Below are positions 17,235-26,138 of a stretch of 64,000 bases of DNA, piece by piece; position 1 is the first letter of the stretch, and every line of letters begins with the position of its first letter. A program made the position numbers and the translations under genes. The stretch is from MKSF01 sp037190225 (GTDB lineage Bacteria; Bacteroidota; Bacteroidia; Chitinophagales; Chitinophagaceae): positions 186,001-250,000 of the forward strand of contig JBBCJL010000001.1 of the NCBI GenBank assembly GCA_037190225.1, written 5' to 3'. Under the pieces are notes generated by a model, which made no database searches, was not told where the DNA came from, and saw only the letters and a program-made list of their open reading frames with translations.

Positions 17235-18329
17235 ATGGCGTTTCTCAATAAATACTGGAAAAAACTGGATGCCTTTATCCTGAAGAAATTCCTGACCACG
17301 TTTTTCTTTTCTATATGTATTATAGCATTGATAGCGTGCGTAGTGGATTATTCGGAAAAAGTGGACGACTTTGTTAAGAATAAGCCTTCCAATATGGACC
17401 TGATCCTGTATTATATCAGCTTCGTGCCGCATATTACAGCGCTCCTGTTCCCGCTGTTTATTTTTATCGCTACTATCTTCTTTACTTCCAAGATGGCCTT
17501 CCGTACCGAGATCATAGCGATCCTGGCTTCGGGGGTCTCCTTTACGCGCTTTTTAAGGCCTTATGTCGTGGGAGGCTGCATCCTGGGGATCATCTCGCTG
17601 GTAGCCAACCACCTGATCGTACCTATGGCCAACCAGCGCATTCACGAATTCTCCGTGAAGTTTATCTGGAACAGCCCTTATTCTACCGACAGGAATATCC
17701 ATATCCGCCTGTCACCGCAGGAATATGTCTATATCCAGAACTTTGATTACCAGCTCAGGGAAATCACGCGCTTCACTATGGAGACGATGGACGATCATAA
17801 CATGATCCGGAAGCTGAGCGCGGAGCGTGCGCATTATGATACGGCTGCTCAGGAATGGCAGCTGAAGAAAGTGGTGCTCCGGGAATTTGAAGGTAAGGCG
17901 GAACAGATGCAGGTGATGGATGATTACAGCCTGAAAATACCGCTGACGCCTGAAGAGATCGTGAACGATGACAGGAAGAAGGAATCGCTGACCACGCCCA
18001 GGCTGCTGAAGGAAATACAAAAGCAGAAAGACCGGGGGGCGGAAACCGTTCACGGCTTCCTGTTTGAGCGGTACAAAAGATCGGCACAGCCTTTTGCCGG
18101 GCTGGTGCTCTGTATCATCGGGGCCTGCCTGGCATCCCAGAAGATCCGGGGCGGCAGCGGCTTTCACCTGGCCATAGGCATTGGCGGCTGCGCTGTCTAT
18201 ATGCTGTTCATGCAGTTCTCGCAGACCTTTACCCTGAACGCCGGTGTGCATCCGCTGATATCCATATGGATACCCAATGTCGTGTTCAGTATCATCGCCT
18301 ACGTCATGTATAAGCGTAAGATCAAATAA
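17235..18329 (+). CDS. LptF/LptG-family LPS export permease
   Basis: Inner-membrane subunit of the LPS transport complex (with LptB/LptC). The 364-aa product shows the family layout: N-terminal helices (FFFSICIIALIACVVDY, LFPLFIFIATIFF), a large periplasmic beta domain (~residues 130-260, ERAHYDTAAQEWQLKKVVLR), and C-terminal helices (PFAGLVLCIIGACLA, AYVMYKRK). LptF and LptG cannot be told apart here. The partner permease is not adjacent. It lies in the same run as uppP, an envelope theme. Confidence 0.9.
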   Translation: MAFLNKYWKKLDAFILKKFLTTFFFSICIIALIACVVDYSEKVDDFVKNKPSNMDLILYYISFVPHITALLFPLFIFIATIFFTSKMAFRTEIIAILASGVSFTRFLRPYVVGGCILGIISLVANHLIVPMANQRIHEFSVKFIWNSPYSTDRNIHIRLSPQEYVYIQNFDYQLREITRFTMETMDDHNMIRKLSAERAHYDTAAQEWQLKKVVLREFEGKAEQMQVMDDYSLKIPLTPEEIVNDDRKKESLTTPRLLKEIQKQKDRGAETVHGFLFERYKRSAQPFAGLVLCIIGACLASQKIRGGSGFHLAIGIGGCAVYMLFMQFSQTFTLNAGVHPLISIWIPNVVFSIIAYVMYKRKIK

Positions 18330-18334
18330 GTGCT

Positions 18335-19216
18335 ATGCGTTATCCAAGCATGGAGATCTGTAACCTCCACACTACCAAGCTGCCGAATGACCTGTTCAAT
18401 ATAGACAGGTTGGAAGACTATATTCCTAAGAACCCGGGCGTGAGCCATCCGCATTCCCATAACTTTTACCACCTGGCTTATATCAGGAAAGGGGAAGGCA
18501 CGCATATGCTGGATTTTGAAGCCTGCCGGGCAGTGGACCATACCATTTATTTTATGTACCCGGGACAGGTGCACAGCTGGCATTTTGATGCGGGCACCAC
18601 CGGTTTCGTGATCAACTTTTCCCCTGAATTCCTGGATGCGAACTTTATCCGCTCCGAATTGCTGACGCGCCTGCCCCTGTTCGGCAAATTCAGCGACCGG
18701 CAGGTACACGAAGTGCCCCGGCGGTACATTCAGCACCTGGAAGCCGGGCTGGAGGACCTCTACCGTCTCCAGCATACCGCTGATCCGTACAGGAACCTGG
18801 ATATCGCCTTCGGGTTGAGCCGGCTGCTGATCCTCCTTTCAGGATCGCTGGAGCCCGGCAAAGACGTGGTACAGGACAATGCTGCCTATTACAGGCACTA
18901 TATCCGCTTTCTGGAGCTGGTGGAGCTGCATTTTAGGGAGAAGAAGCTCCCCAGGGAATACGCGGTTATGATGCACATCACGCCGCATCATCTTAACCAG
19001 GTCGTACAGCATTTTGTGAATGTATCGGCAGGTGTGCTGATACGGAACAGGGTATTGCTGGAAGCCAAAAGGCTGCTGGTAAATGATTCCGCAACAGCCA
19101 GCGAAATTGCCTATTTTCTCAATTTCAGCGATAACTCCTACTTTGTCAGGTTCTTTAAGAAATATACGGGTGTCACGCCCGATGCTTTCAGGGATGCTGC
19201 CCGGAAGCGTATATGA
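18335..19216 (+). CDS. AraC-family transcriptional regulator
   Basis: A 293-aa regulator. The N-terminal cupin-like sensor (residues ~25-110, NPGVSHPHSHNFYHLAYIRK, GQVHSWHFD) is followed by two helix-turn-helix units at the C-terminus (residues ~195-290, HITPHHLNQVV, ASEIAYFLNFSDNSYFVRFF, GVTPDAFR). It starts 5 nt after the LptF/G-type gene and so is probably cotranscribed. An alternative ATG lies at 18350. The effector is unknown. Confidence 0.9.
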   Translation: MRYPSMEICNLHTTKLPNDLFNIDRLEDYIPKNPGVSHPHSHNFYHLAYIRKGEGTHMLDFEACRAVDHTIYFMYPGQVHSWHFDAGTTGFVINFSPEFLDANFIRSELLTRLPLFGKFSDRQVHEVPRRYIQHLEAGLEDLYRLQHTADPYRNLDIAFGLSRLLILLSGSLEPGKDVVQDNAAYYRHYIRFLELVELHFREKKLPREYAVMMHITPHHLNQVVQHFVNVSAGVLIRNRVLLEAKRLLVNDSATASEIAYFLNFSDNSYFVRFFKKYTGVTPDAFRDAARKRI

Positions 19217-19302
19217 AAAGTACCATATAAACCCCGGATTACACCATATATACCGTCCTTGACTGCCTAATTTTGTACTGTAAAACATCAAGTATAAGAT
19301 CT

Positions 19303-19716
19303 ATGAGCAACACTCATCAGCATAAGCCGAATATTGTATGGAGCGTGATCAGCAACAAATGCCCCCACTGCAGGAAGGGAGATATGTTCCCGGAGAAGAA
19401 TCCCTATAAACTGTCTGCTATATTAAAAATGCATAAATATTGTCCGGTCTGTGAAGGTGACCTGGAGCCGGAAGTAGGCTTTTATTTCGGTACCGGGTAT
19501 ATCAGCTACGGCTTATCCATAGTCGTGTGCATAGCCTGGCTGCTGGTATATTACCTGGCGTTCGGCATCTCTATCTATGACAACAGCCTTTTCATCTACC
19601 TGGGTACGGCCATTGGCTGGCTGCTGGTATGCCAGCCCCCGATCATGAGGTGGTCCCGTTCCATATGGATAGCCATCTTTGAAAAATATAAGGGAGTAGC
19701 GGTAGAGGAAGGCTGA
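19303..19716 (+). CDS. DUF983 membrane protein
   Basis: Small membrane protein (137 aa) of unknown function. It has a zinc-ribbon-like pair KCPHCRKG (residues ~20) and YCPVCEGD (~47) followed by two transmembrane helices (YGLSIVVCIAWLLVYYLAFG; FIYLGTAIGWLLVCQPP). The frame is open from 19273, but the ATG at 19303 gives the usual family N-terminus. A strong hairpin terminator follows. Confidence 0.85.
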   Translation: MSNTHQHKPNIVWSVISNKCPHCRKGDMFPEKNPYKLSAILKMHKYCPVCEGDLEPEVGFYFGTGYISYGLSIVVCIAWLLVYYLAFGISIYDNSLFIYLGTAIGWLLVCQPPIMRWSRSIWIAIFEKYKGVAVEEG

Positions 19717-19749
19717 TCATCAATATGGCATTTACTATGACTAAATAAG

Positions 19750-19784
19750 CAAAGAGACGTTGTCGTGATGACAACGTCTCTTTG
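19750..19784. terminator. Bidirectional terminator
   Basis: Perfect 15-bp stem CAAAGAGACGTTGTC/GACAACGTCTCTTTG with a GTGAT loop, between the convergent DUF983 and barrel-protein genes. Confidence 0.85.
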
Positions 19785-19809
19785 TAATATAAAAGGAATA
19801 CGTCCCGGC

Positions 19810-20670
19810 TTAGAAATGGAAAGTAAGGAAAATATTGCCTGTAGTTAAGGTTTGCACGCCGGTTGCGTTGGCTGCACGCTGGGCCATCCTGTGTGTTTGT
19901 GTCTGCACGGAATTGGTAGCGGCGTTAAAGCTTTCGGAAGTGGTCTGTCCGAAATTGAAGCTGCCGTTCGTATAGAAAGCCAGTCCTAACTCACCACCGA
20001 TAGCGATCTTGGGCGTGAAGAAATATTCCACACCGGCAAAGCCGCCTAAGCCTATTCTTAAGTTAGCGGCAGATCTGGATGCAACGGGGCGTTCAGTTCC
20101 GGTTCCCCAGTTGGAGCTGGGAGACTGGTTCAGGGCGGTCATCGCGTTACCGTATGTGTAATCGGACTTGGTCCTGCTGCGGCCTATCAGCACCTCACCT
20201 CCGTAAAAGCCCTGCAGGCGGCCATAGCCGCGACGCATTTCATAGCCCAGGCGCACATCAAAGGTAGAGGACCTGGTATCCAGGTAATCTACGGTTGTAG
20301 CGTTGATGTCCAGGGGATTGGTATTGAAACGCTGGTCATCCCTTACTGTGGCAGATTCCTGCGTGGTGTTCAAATGTAAATTCAGCTTTACCCTTACCGC
20401 ACATTTGTCGCTCAGGAAATATTTACCGTAGAGCGCACCGTTAAAGCCGCTGAAAACAGGGGCGGGGTTTCCGGAAGTATTGAATATATTACCGAAATAG
20501 CTTAAAAAAGGAGTGGCATCTACGCCTATTGCAAAATCTTTTGCTTCGGGGATAATACTGATACCTTTGGAGTTTACGGTACCGGCTTTTCTTGTCGGGT
20601 TCTCCTGGGCGTTGGCTAAAGTACCTGTAGCTAAAGCGGCTCCAAGAGATAATATGAATATATGTCTCAT
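19810..20670 (-). CDS. Outer-membrane beta-barrel protein
   Basis: A 286-aa envelope protein. Signal peptide FILSLGAALATGTLANAQ; the body is built of amphipathic strands (ALYGKYFLSDKCAVRVKLNL, FDVRLGYEMRRGYG, LRIGLGGFAGVEYFFTP) and ends in an aromatic residue (IFLTFHF), as porin-like barrels do. Predicted small monomeric barrel; function unknown. It sits 49 nt after the lipoprotein gene on the same strand, so the two form a likely operon. Confidence 0.8.
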   Translation of the reverse strand: MRHIFILSLGAALATGTLANAQENPTRKAGTVNSKGISIIPEAKDFAIGVDATPFLSYFGNIFNTSGNPAPVFSGFNGALYGKYFLSDKCAVRVKLNLHLNTTQESATVRDDQRFNTNPLDINATTVDYLDTRSSTFDVRLGYEMRRGYGRLQGFYGGEVLIGRSRTKSDYTYGNAMTALNQSPSSNWGTGTERPVASRSAANLRIGLGGFAGVEYFFTPKIAIGGELGLAFYTNGSFNFGQTTSESFNAATNSVQTQTHRMAQRAANATGVQTLTTGNIFLTFHF

Positions 20671-20719
20671 TGATTGTTGATTATTTGAAAATTACTTAAC
20701 TGCAAAATTCCGTCCGGGA

Positions 20720-21262
20720 TTAGATACCGTCACCCACGCTTGGATCTTCTGTATAATAAGCGCTGCCGTTCAGCTGCCAGTTAGGGAGATTGTACACTTC
20801 TCCGGGTAAAAGCTGGTCTGTGGTTGCAGACTGGCCTTTCCAGATCACATTGATGGTTTTGCTGGTTTGTACGGTATCGTCAACGATTGTAGGAACTACT
20901 ACCTGTCCTTTGAAATCAGCGAATTTCACGTTGATGGAAGAGCCGTTCGCGCTTACAGGAGCTACGATCGTGAACTCACCGGTAGCGGCGTTGTAAGTAA
21001 CATCTTTAATAAGGTAAGTACCGGAAGCATTGCTGTTCAGCTCAGCGTAAGGAACAGCAGCGATGATTTGTACGTTCTCGGCAGAAGACCATTTTGGAAT
21101 GGAATCGCTTTCGTTCTTGTTGATGAGGATCTTACCGTGGATAGTGGCTGTCTGCTCTTTGTTGATCTCTAATGCTTCAGCCGGGTCTTCCTTGGAACAA
21201 GAGGTTACTCCGATGGATAAGCTACCTAACGCGATGAGCGCAAAAATCGATACTTTTTTCAT
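20720..21262 (-). CDS. Putative lipoprotein
   Basis: Unrecognised 180-aa protein. Lipoprotein signal IALGSLSIGVTSCSK (Cys22) followed by acidic residues (KEDPAE), consistent with the lipoprotein export signal used in Bacteroidota. The body is beta-rich with ATIHGKILINKNE near residue 40. A TACTTTCG -7-like sequence lies ~45 nt upstream on the minus strand. Probably expressed with the barrel protein downstream and possibly its surface partner. Confidence 0.75.
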   Translation of the reverse strand: MKKVSIFALIALGSLSIGVTSCSKEDPAEALEINKEQTATIHGKILINKNESDSIPKWSSAENVQIIAAVPYAELNSNASGTYLIKDVTYNAATGEFTIVAPVSANGSSINVKFADFKGQVVVPTIVDDTVQTSKTINVIWKGQSATTDQLLPGEVYNLPNWQLNGSAYYTEDPSVGDGI

Positions 21263-21515
21263 TGTTTGTTGAAATTTTTATTGATGGTAAAAAATGCGTG
21301 CGAAAGTAGCGCTTTTAATGTAAAAATAATATTGCCGTCACGTGTATTTCATAAAAATAACACTATGGCAACAGATTCGGGAAGTGTATATATATGGTAC
21401 TGGAATGAAGCGTGCCTTATGGTTCGTAGTGATGCTTCCGGCAAGGGGCATTAAAGCCGGGAGTATTTGTTTTATGCTTTTTCTTTGTAGTTTTATACCC
21501 GATAAATCAGTAATT

Positions 21516-23075
21516 ATGATACATAGACTACTACGTGCCGCCGCCTGTATGACAGGGCTGCTGTTGCCGGTAATATTACATGCCCAGGTCAATCCGGATG
21601 TGATCAGGAATATACAGCAGGAGGCGCATCAGCATTCCCGGCTACAGCAGCTGGGCCAGGAGCTGGTGGATGATATAGGTCCCCGCCTGATAGGCAGTCC
21701 TGCCTACAGGTCTTCGCAGGACTGGGTAATTCGTACCTATAATGCCTGGGGCATAGAAGCCTGGAATGAAAATTACGGGCAGTGGCAGTCGTGGGAACGC
21801 GGTAAGACGGTCGTTGAACTGACCTATCCTCGGTATAGCCAGCTGAGAGCTATCCAGCTGGCCTGGAGCCCTGCCACGCCGAAGGGCAGGCCCGTGTCGG
21901 CAGAAGTTATTACGCTTCCCGCGGGAATGGACAGCCTGGCCTTCCGTCGGTGGCTGCCTTCCGTAAAGGGCAGGATCGTGCTGATCTCCCGGCCTGAGCT
22001 GTCGGGACGCCCCGTGGAAACCTGGGAAAAGAATGCGCTGGCTACACATTATAGCCAGTTTACCACCCGCAGGGACTCCCTGCAGCAGACCTGGAATACG
22101 TACATGAAAAATATAGGCTATACTGCGGCCACGCTGCCTAAGGCCATAGAGGCGGCAGGGGCTGTGGCTGTGCTGTCCTCTTACTGGTCAGGCGGCTGGG
22201 GCACCAGCAGGATCTTCGCAGCCAGGACCGAGCGCATTCCCAATATAGACATCGCGCTGGAAGATTATAATATGCTGTACCGTATGGCAGAACGCGGCCT
22301 GAAGCCTAAAGTGAGCGTACAAACCACTTCCGTGGATCATGGTATGCAGCCGGTCGCCAATACCATAGGGCTCATAAAAGGCCGGGAGAAGCCTGAAGAA
22401 TATATCATGCTGTCCGCCCACCTGGACTCGTGGGACGGCGGTACCGGCGCCACTGATAACGGTACCGGAACCATTCTTATGATGGAGGTCATGAGGATAT
22501 TGAAGAAGCATTACCCAAATCCCAGGCGGTCTGTCATCGTAGGCCACTGGGGCGGCGAGGAGCAGGGGCTGAACGGGTCCAGGGCGTATATCGAAGATCA
22601 TCCGGAAATGCGGGATAAGATAAGTGTATTGTTCAACCAGGATAACGGTACGGGCAGGATCGGCAGGATCAGCGGCAACGGCTTCCTTGATGCCTATGAT
22701 TATTTCGGGCGCTGGCTGCAGTATGTGCCGGACCCCAACAAAAAGGAGCTCAGCCTGACCTTTCCCGGGGAGCCCGGCAGGGGCGGATCGGACTATGCCT
22801 CCTTCCTGCCGTATGATATCCCTGCATTCTTCCTGCTGGGTAACAGCTGGGATTACGGCACCTATACCTGGCATACGCAGCTGGATACTTATGATAAGAT
22901 AGTATTTGAGGATATGAGAATGAATGCGGAGACCATTGCTATCCTGGTATATCTTGCCTGTGAAGAGCCGGAAATGTTCAGCCGCAGGAGAGCTGAGCTG
23001 CCGGTGGACCTGAAAACCGGGAAAAGGGATGAATGGCCCAAAGCCCAGGATGCCAACCGGGACGGACGCTATTGA
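21516..23075 (+). CDS. M28-family zinc metallopeptidase
   Basis: Exported aminopeptidase/carboxypeptidase-Q-like enzyme, 519 aa. The signal peptide MIHRLLRAAACMTGLLLPVI sets the start; the frame is open further up to 21342. A protease-associated insert occupies about residues 120-260. The catalytic di-zinc core has LSAHLDSWDGG, ATDNGTG, HWGGEEQGLNGSRAY (Glu-Glu), NQDNGTGR and YTWHTQLDTYD. Likely periplasmic peptide degradation. Confidence 0.92.
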   Translation: MIHRLLRAAACMTGLLLPVILHAQVNPDVIRNIQQEAHQHSRLQQLGQELVDDIGPRLIGSPAYRSSQDWVIRTYNAWGIEAWNENYGQWQSWERGKTVVELTYPRYSQLRAIQLAWSPATPKGRPVSAEVITLPAGMDSLAFRRWLPSVKGRIVLISRPELSGRPVETWEKNALATHYSQFTTRRDSLQQTWNTYMKNIGYTAATLPKAIEAAGAVAVLSSYWSGGWGTSRIFAARTERIPNIDIALEDYNMLYRMAERGLKPKVSVQTTSVDHGMQPVANTIGLIKGREKPEEYIMLSAHLDSWDGGTGATDNGTGTILMMEVMRILKKHYPNPRRSVIVGHWGGEEQGLNGSRAYIEDHPEMRDKISVLFNQDNGTGRIGRISGNGFLDAYDYFGRWLQYVPDPNKKELSLTFPGEPGRGGSDYASFLPYDIPAFFLLGNSWDYGTYTWHTQLDTYDKIVFEDMRMNAETIAILVYLACEEPEMFSRRRAELPVDLKTGKRDEWPKAQDANRDGRY

Positions 23076-23110
23076 GTATATTTTAGTATATCAGGGCTAT
23101 GATAAAGAAG

Positions 23111-23225
23111 CCGTGTAAAAAAACAACCCTGTCCTATTGGGCTAAGCCGGAATATTGACAGGGTTGTTTACTTATACATATCTCATTTCTACAAGCTCCA
23201 TGTGACCATACAGGAGGCTTTGTGG
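23111..23225 (-). repeat. Two-hairpin dispersed repeat, copy A
   Basis: Read on the minus strand: block 1 (23225-23195, CAAAGCCTCCTGTATGGTCA and onward, foldable), then a 49-nt block (23169-23121) whose ends AAACAACCCTGTC/GACAGGGTTGTTT pair over 13 bp around a conserved 23-nt loop (AATATTCCGGCTTAGCC...), then ACACGG (23116-23111). The 49-nt block matches 48636-48684 at 44 of 49 positions. It lies between two convergent genes. Confidence 0.8.
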
Positions 23226-23255
23226 CCTGCCGCTTTACTGTTTAAAAAGCGGCGG

Positions 23256-23642
23256 TCAGGAGCCTGTGTACTTTTCAAAAAGGGCTTGAAGCGTATCCTG
23301 TGCGTTGTCCGTAAGGCCGGTATGGATAGGAGAGCATTGTAAGAGCGTGCTCCGGTTGGCCGTAAGCCAGCGGAAGCGTTCATGGGGCTCCAGAGCGGCG
23401 ATGCCGCCCTGCTCCGTATCGCCGGCAGCCGTCTGCTCTATGCCTTTAATATAATCGCTGACCAGCTGCAGGTCTATATCGGGGTCCAGCGCCCTGAGCT
23501 TGTCTGCCTGCACACGTGTTTTGATACCGATAAACCGGAGATGCCGGGAGTAAAGTATCACGCCGGTATTGATAAACTCTTCCTTTGCTACATCTGGCAC
23601 AATACGGAGTATAGCATATTCGTACACTTTCTTATTTTTCAT
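23256..23642 (-). CDS. DUF3037 protein
   Basis: Conserved domain of unknown function, 128 aa, starting MKNKKVYEYAILRIVPDVAK and containing EEFINTGVILYSRHLRFIGI, which identify DUF3037. It overlaps the end of the HipA-like kinase gene by 11 nt. An in-frame extension to 23747 exists but lies in the kinase gene and is not used. Last gene of a three-gene leftward operon. The pairing with a HipA-like kinase suggests a joint function, which is not known. Confidence 0.85.
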   Translation of the reverse strand: MKNKKVYEYAILRIVPDVAKEEFINTGVILYSRHLRFIGIKTRVQADKLRALDPDIDLQLVSDYIKGIEQTAAGDTEQGGIAALEPHERFRWLTANRSTLLQCSPIHTGLTDNAQDTLQALFEKYTGS

Positions 23643-24408
23643 ATTGCGCGATGTTTGAAACGAAATTGTCTGAATGTTCCAGCCTTTGTACCAGGAATTG
23701 CTTATAGATAGCTCTCTGCTCACCGGCATCCATGCCGGGATCGGCATCGGTCAGCCAGTCTTCGGGGATATTATCCACGATTTCCGTTATAAGCTCCGGT
23801 GTCAGCAGCTCTTTTGCCCGCTTATCAGCGCCGCGGATATCCTGGCCGCTGTGGCGCAGAACGTGCTGGCTGATATTGTTGAACGGGGAAGCTGCCAGCT
23901 GCTGCCAGCTTTCCATATTATGATGGAAGTACAGCGAAGCGCCATGGTCTATCAGCCAGAGCTCCTTATGCCATACCAGCATATTGGTATTTTTGACTGT
24001 ACGGTCCACATTCATGATATAGGCATCCAGCCATAAGATCAGGTCTGCCAGGCCGGGCTGGACAAAAGTAGCCGCCGGGTCGAATGTAACCGCCTTGGCA
24101 AGGTAGGAAACCCCTAAATTGATGCCGTTGCTCTTTTTTAGCAGGTCCTGTATCTCCTCATCAGGCTCACTTTGTCCGAAGGCCGGGTCAAGCTGTGCGA
24201 ATACCAGCTCGGGGACGCGTAATCCCAGGGCTTTGGCTATCATCCCGCCGGTAAAATCCGCGATCAGGGCACGGGTGCCCTGGCCGGCGCCCCTGAATTT
24301 CAGCACATAGCTGAACCCGTCGTCTGCATCGGCCAGTGCCGGCAGCGATCCGCCTTCCTTAAAAGGCATGATATATCTTTCTACAGTTACTGTTCTGATA
24401 TCTACCAT
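23632..24408 (-). CDS. HipA-like kinase-fold protein
   Basis: A 258-aa protein resembling the stand-alone HipA-type kinase domain rather than full HipA. Visible: the N-terminal nucleotide-binding beta region (YVLKFRGAGQGTRAL), a catalytic-type segment LDAYIMNVDRTVKNTNML, and a metal-binding-type LWLIDHGASLYF. Family knowledge: HipA phosphorylates a tRNA synthetase; the target here is unknown. No HipB-like antitoxin is encoded nearby. It starts 6 nt after the MmcQ gene and overlaps the DUF3037 gene. Confidence 0.8.
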   Translation of the reverse strand: MVDIRTVTVERYIMPFKEGGSLPALADADDGFSYVLKFRGAGQGTRALIADFTGGMIAKALGLRVPELVFAQLDPAFGQSEPDEEIQDLLKKSNGINLGVSYLAKAVTFDPAATFVQPGLADLILWLDAYIMNVDRTVKNTNMLVWHKELWLIDHGASLYFHHNMESWQQLAASPFNNISQHVLRHSGQDIRGADKRAKELLTPELITEIVDNIPEDWLTDADPGMDAGEQRAIYKQFLVQRLEHSDNFVSNIAQYEK

Positions 24409-24414
24409 AATAAA

Positions 24415-24771
24415 TTAACCGGCGGAAGCCAGTGCTTCCTTCACTTTTTTAGTTAATGACTGAAATACCAGCTCATAGGAATGGCGGATAAGCTCCTGCA
24501 TCAGGGGAATGGTCACATCGGCGTTTATGCTGACGGTATTCCAATGCTTCTTATTCATATGATAGCCTGGCTGTATGCCTGAATAGCTTTCCCGGAGGCT
24601 CAGCGCATATTCCGGGTCGCACTTGACGTTGAACCCATCGTAATGATCCAGATCGGTCAGCAGGAAGATCTTGCCGCCTACTTTAAATACCATCACCGCC
24701 TCCCCGAAAGGGAAATCCTGCTCCACGTATTTGAAGCTCCCGGCGTAGTCGCATAAAGATTCAATATCCAT
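24415..24771 (-). CDS. MmcQ/YjbR family protein
   Basis: A 118-aa protein of the YjbR (double-wing, DNA-binding-like) fold. It has FPFGEAVMVFKVGGKIFLLT, LKxCDP-like NVKCDPEYALSLRE, and the signature GYHMNKKHWNTV. Family function is unproven. First gene of the operon with the HipA-like kinase and DUF3037 genes, head-to-head with the transporter gene. Confidence 0.88.
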   Translation of the reverse strand: MDIESLCDYAGSFKYVEQDFPFGEAVMVFKVGGKIFLLTDLDHYDGFNVKCDPEYALSLRESYSGIQPGYHMNKKHWNTVSINADVTIPLMQELIRHSYELVFQSLTKKVKEALASAG

Positions 24772-24930
24772 ACAATCGGTTTTACGGTTTTACAAGGTAC
24801 TGACCATTCAAAATTACGTGATTTATCGCCTGCATCCTTCATAAACATGCTGCTTATCATATGGTTAAGGGCTTTTCGTAGCATGAGGTAGATGCTTATA
24901 TACTTTAACTTTGCGGTTTTCCGTGTAGTT

Positions 24931-25821
24931 ATGTCACAAGCAAAGTATATTACTGCGGCCGCATCGGCCTATTTCCTGTGGGGATTCTTCTCGTTCGGCT
25001 CCCGTCCTGTCAGTGATTACGCCGCGCTGGACATACTTTGCTACAGGCTGGTATTGTGTACCGGCCTGCTCTGGACGATCACGCTGCTGTTCCGGCGTAA
25101 AAAGTTCAATGCCGATCTGCGCTTATTGCAAGGCCAGGGAAGCCGTGTAAGGCGACAGCTGCTTGTAAAGATGCTGGCGGCGGCATTGCTGCTGCTGGTC
25201 AACTGGCTGTCGTTTATTTATGTGGTCAATAATATAGGTGTGCAGACAGCCGCCCTGTCTTATATGATATGCCCGGTGATAGCTGCGCTGCTCGGGTTCC
25301 TGGTGCTGAAGGAGCCCATGGGCACGACCAGGCGGTTGGCGCTGCTGGTAAGCATTACGGCTGTTTCACTTTTGGCATACGGGCATTTCAGGGAACTCTA
25401 CTTCAGCCTGCTGGTGGCCGTATCATTTGCTTCTTACCTTATCCTGCAGCGTAAGCTGAACCTGTTTGACGGGTTCAACCTGCTGACCGTGCAGGCTACC
25501 GTTATCACTTTGCTGCTGTCGCCCTTCCTGCTGAGAACGGAGCACCAGCTGATACGGGATGCCAGGTTTTATGAATATGTCATGATCATAGTGGTATTCT
25601 TTACGATCATCCCGATGCTGCTCAATAACTATGCGCTTAAGGGCATTAATGCCTCAACGGCAGGGATATTGTTATACATTAACCCGGTTGTGAACTTCCT
25701 GCTGGCCGTTTTATACTATAGTGAAGCGGTTTCCTGGGTGCAGCTGGTGTCCTATACGATGGTAGTTATTTCGGTTATTATGTATAATTCCGGGATTTTT
25801 GTAAAAAAAACCCTCAATTAA
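24931..25821 (+). CDS. rarD: RarD-type EamA transporter
   Basis: Ten-helix drug/metabolite-superfamily permease in the inner membrane, 296 aa. The N-terminus YFLWGFFSFGSRPVSD and mid motif NWLSFIYVVNN resemble RarD; substrate unknown. The frame is open from 24892, but TAACTTTG (24906-24913), an exact -7 box, lies inside that extension, so the ATG at 24931 is the likelier start. Divergent from the MmcQ operon. Confidence 0.85.
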   Translation: MSQAKYITAAASAYFLWGFFSFGSRPVSDYAALDILCYRLVLCTGLLWTITLLFRRKKFNADLRLLQGQGSRVRRQLLVKMLAAALLLLVNWLSFIYVVNNIGVQTAALSYMICPVIAALLGFLVLKEPMGTTRRLALLVSITAVSLLAYGHFRELYFSLLVAVSFASYLILQRKLNLFDGFNLLTVQATVITLLLSPFLLRTEHQLIRDARFYEYVMIIVVFFTIIPMLLNNYALKGINASTAGILLYINPVVNFLLAVLYYSEAVSWVQLVSYTMVVISVIMYNSGIFVKKTLN

Positions 25822-25852
25822 TTGTTAATAAAATTTAAATGGTGTAGTTTTG
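25822..25852 (+). promoter_or_regulatory. Promoter of the small lipoprotein gene
   Basis: TTG (25822-25824), exactly 20 nt, TAGTTTTG (25845-25852); start codon 36 nt downstream. Exact Bacteroidota consensus. Confidence 0.8.
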
Positions 25853-25888
25853 TGCCAGTTTGTTAAAATTTTAAAAAAAAAATTGATC

Positions 25889-26113
25889 ATGAGAAAATTA
25901 CTCTTAGCTGCATCGGCTTTAACATTAGTTGCTACTTTTACTTCTTGTAAGAAAGATCACACTTGTGAGTGTACAACTACATTTGATGACACCTCTATGC
26001 CAACTCAAACTGTATCTTACACTTTCAAAGAAACTAAAAGTAAAGCAAAAGATGCTTGTAACACTAAGGTAGTGACTGTTACCGGTGCAAAAATGGAATG
26101 TAAATTGAAATAA
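25889..26113 (+). CDS. Tiny Cys-containing lipoprotein
   Basis: Unrecognised 74-aa product. Lipoprotein signal MRKLLLAASALTLVATFTSC, so the mature chain is only ~55 residues and carries four further cysteines (THTCEC-like pair, DACNTK, MECKLK), possibly two disulfides. AT-rich codon use. It has its own perfect promoter and a 17-bp terminator hairpin, so it is a compact single-gene unit likely to be well expressed. The frame is open from 25850 but the start at 25889 is dictated by the signal peptide and the promoter. Confidence 0.8.
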   Translation: MRKLLLAASALTLVATFTSCKKDHTCECTTTFDDTSMPTQTVSYTFKETKSKAKDACNTKVVTVTGAKMECKLK

Positions 26114-26138
26114 TCATAAGCAATTACAGCATTCATAT

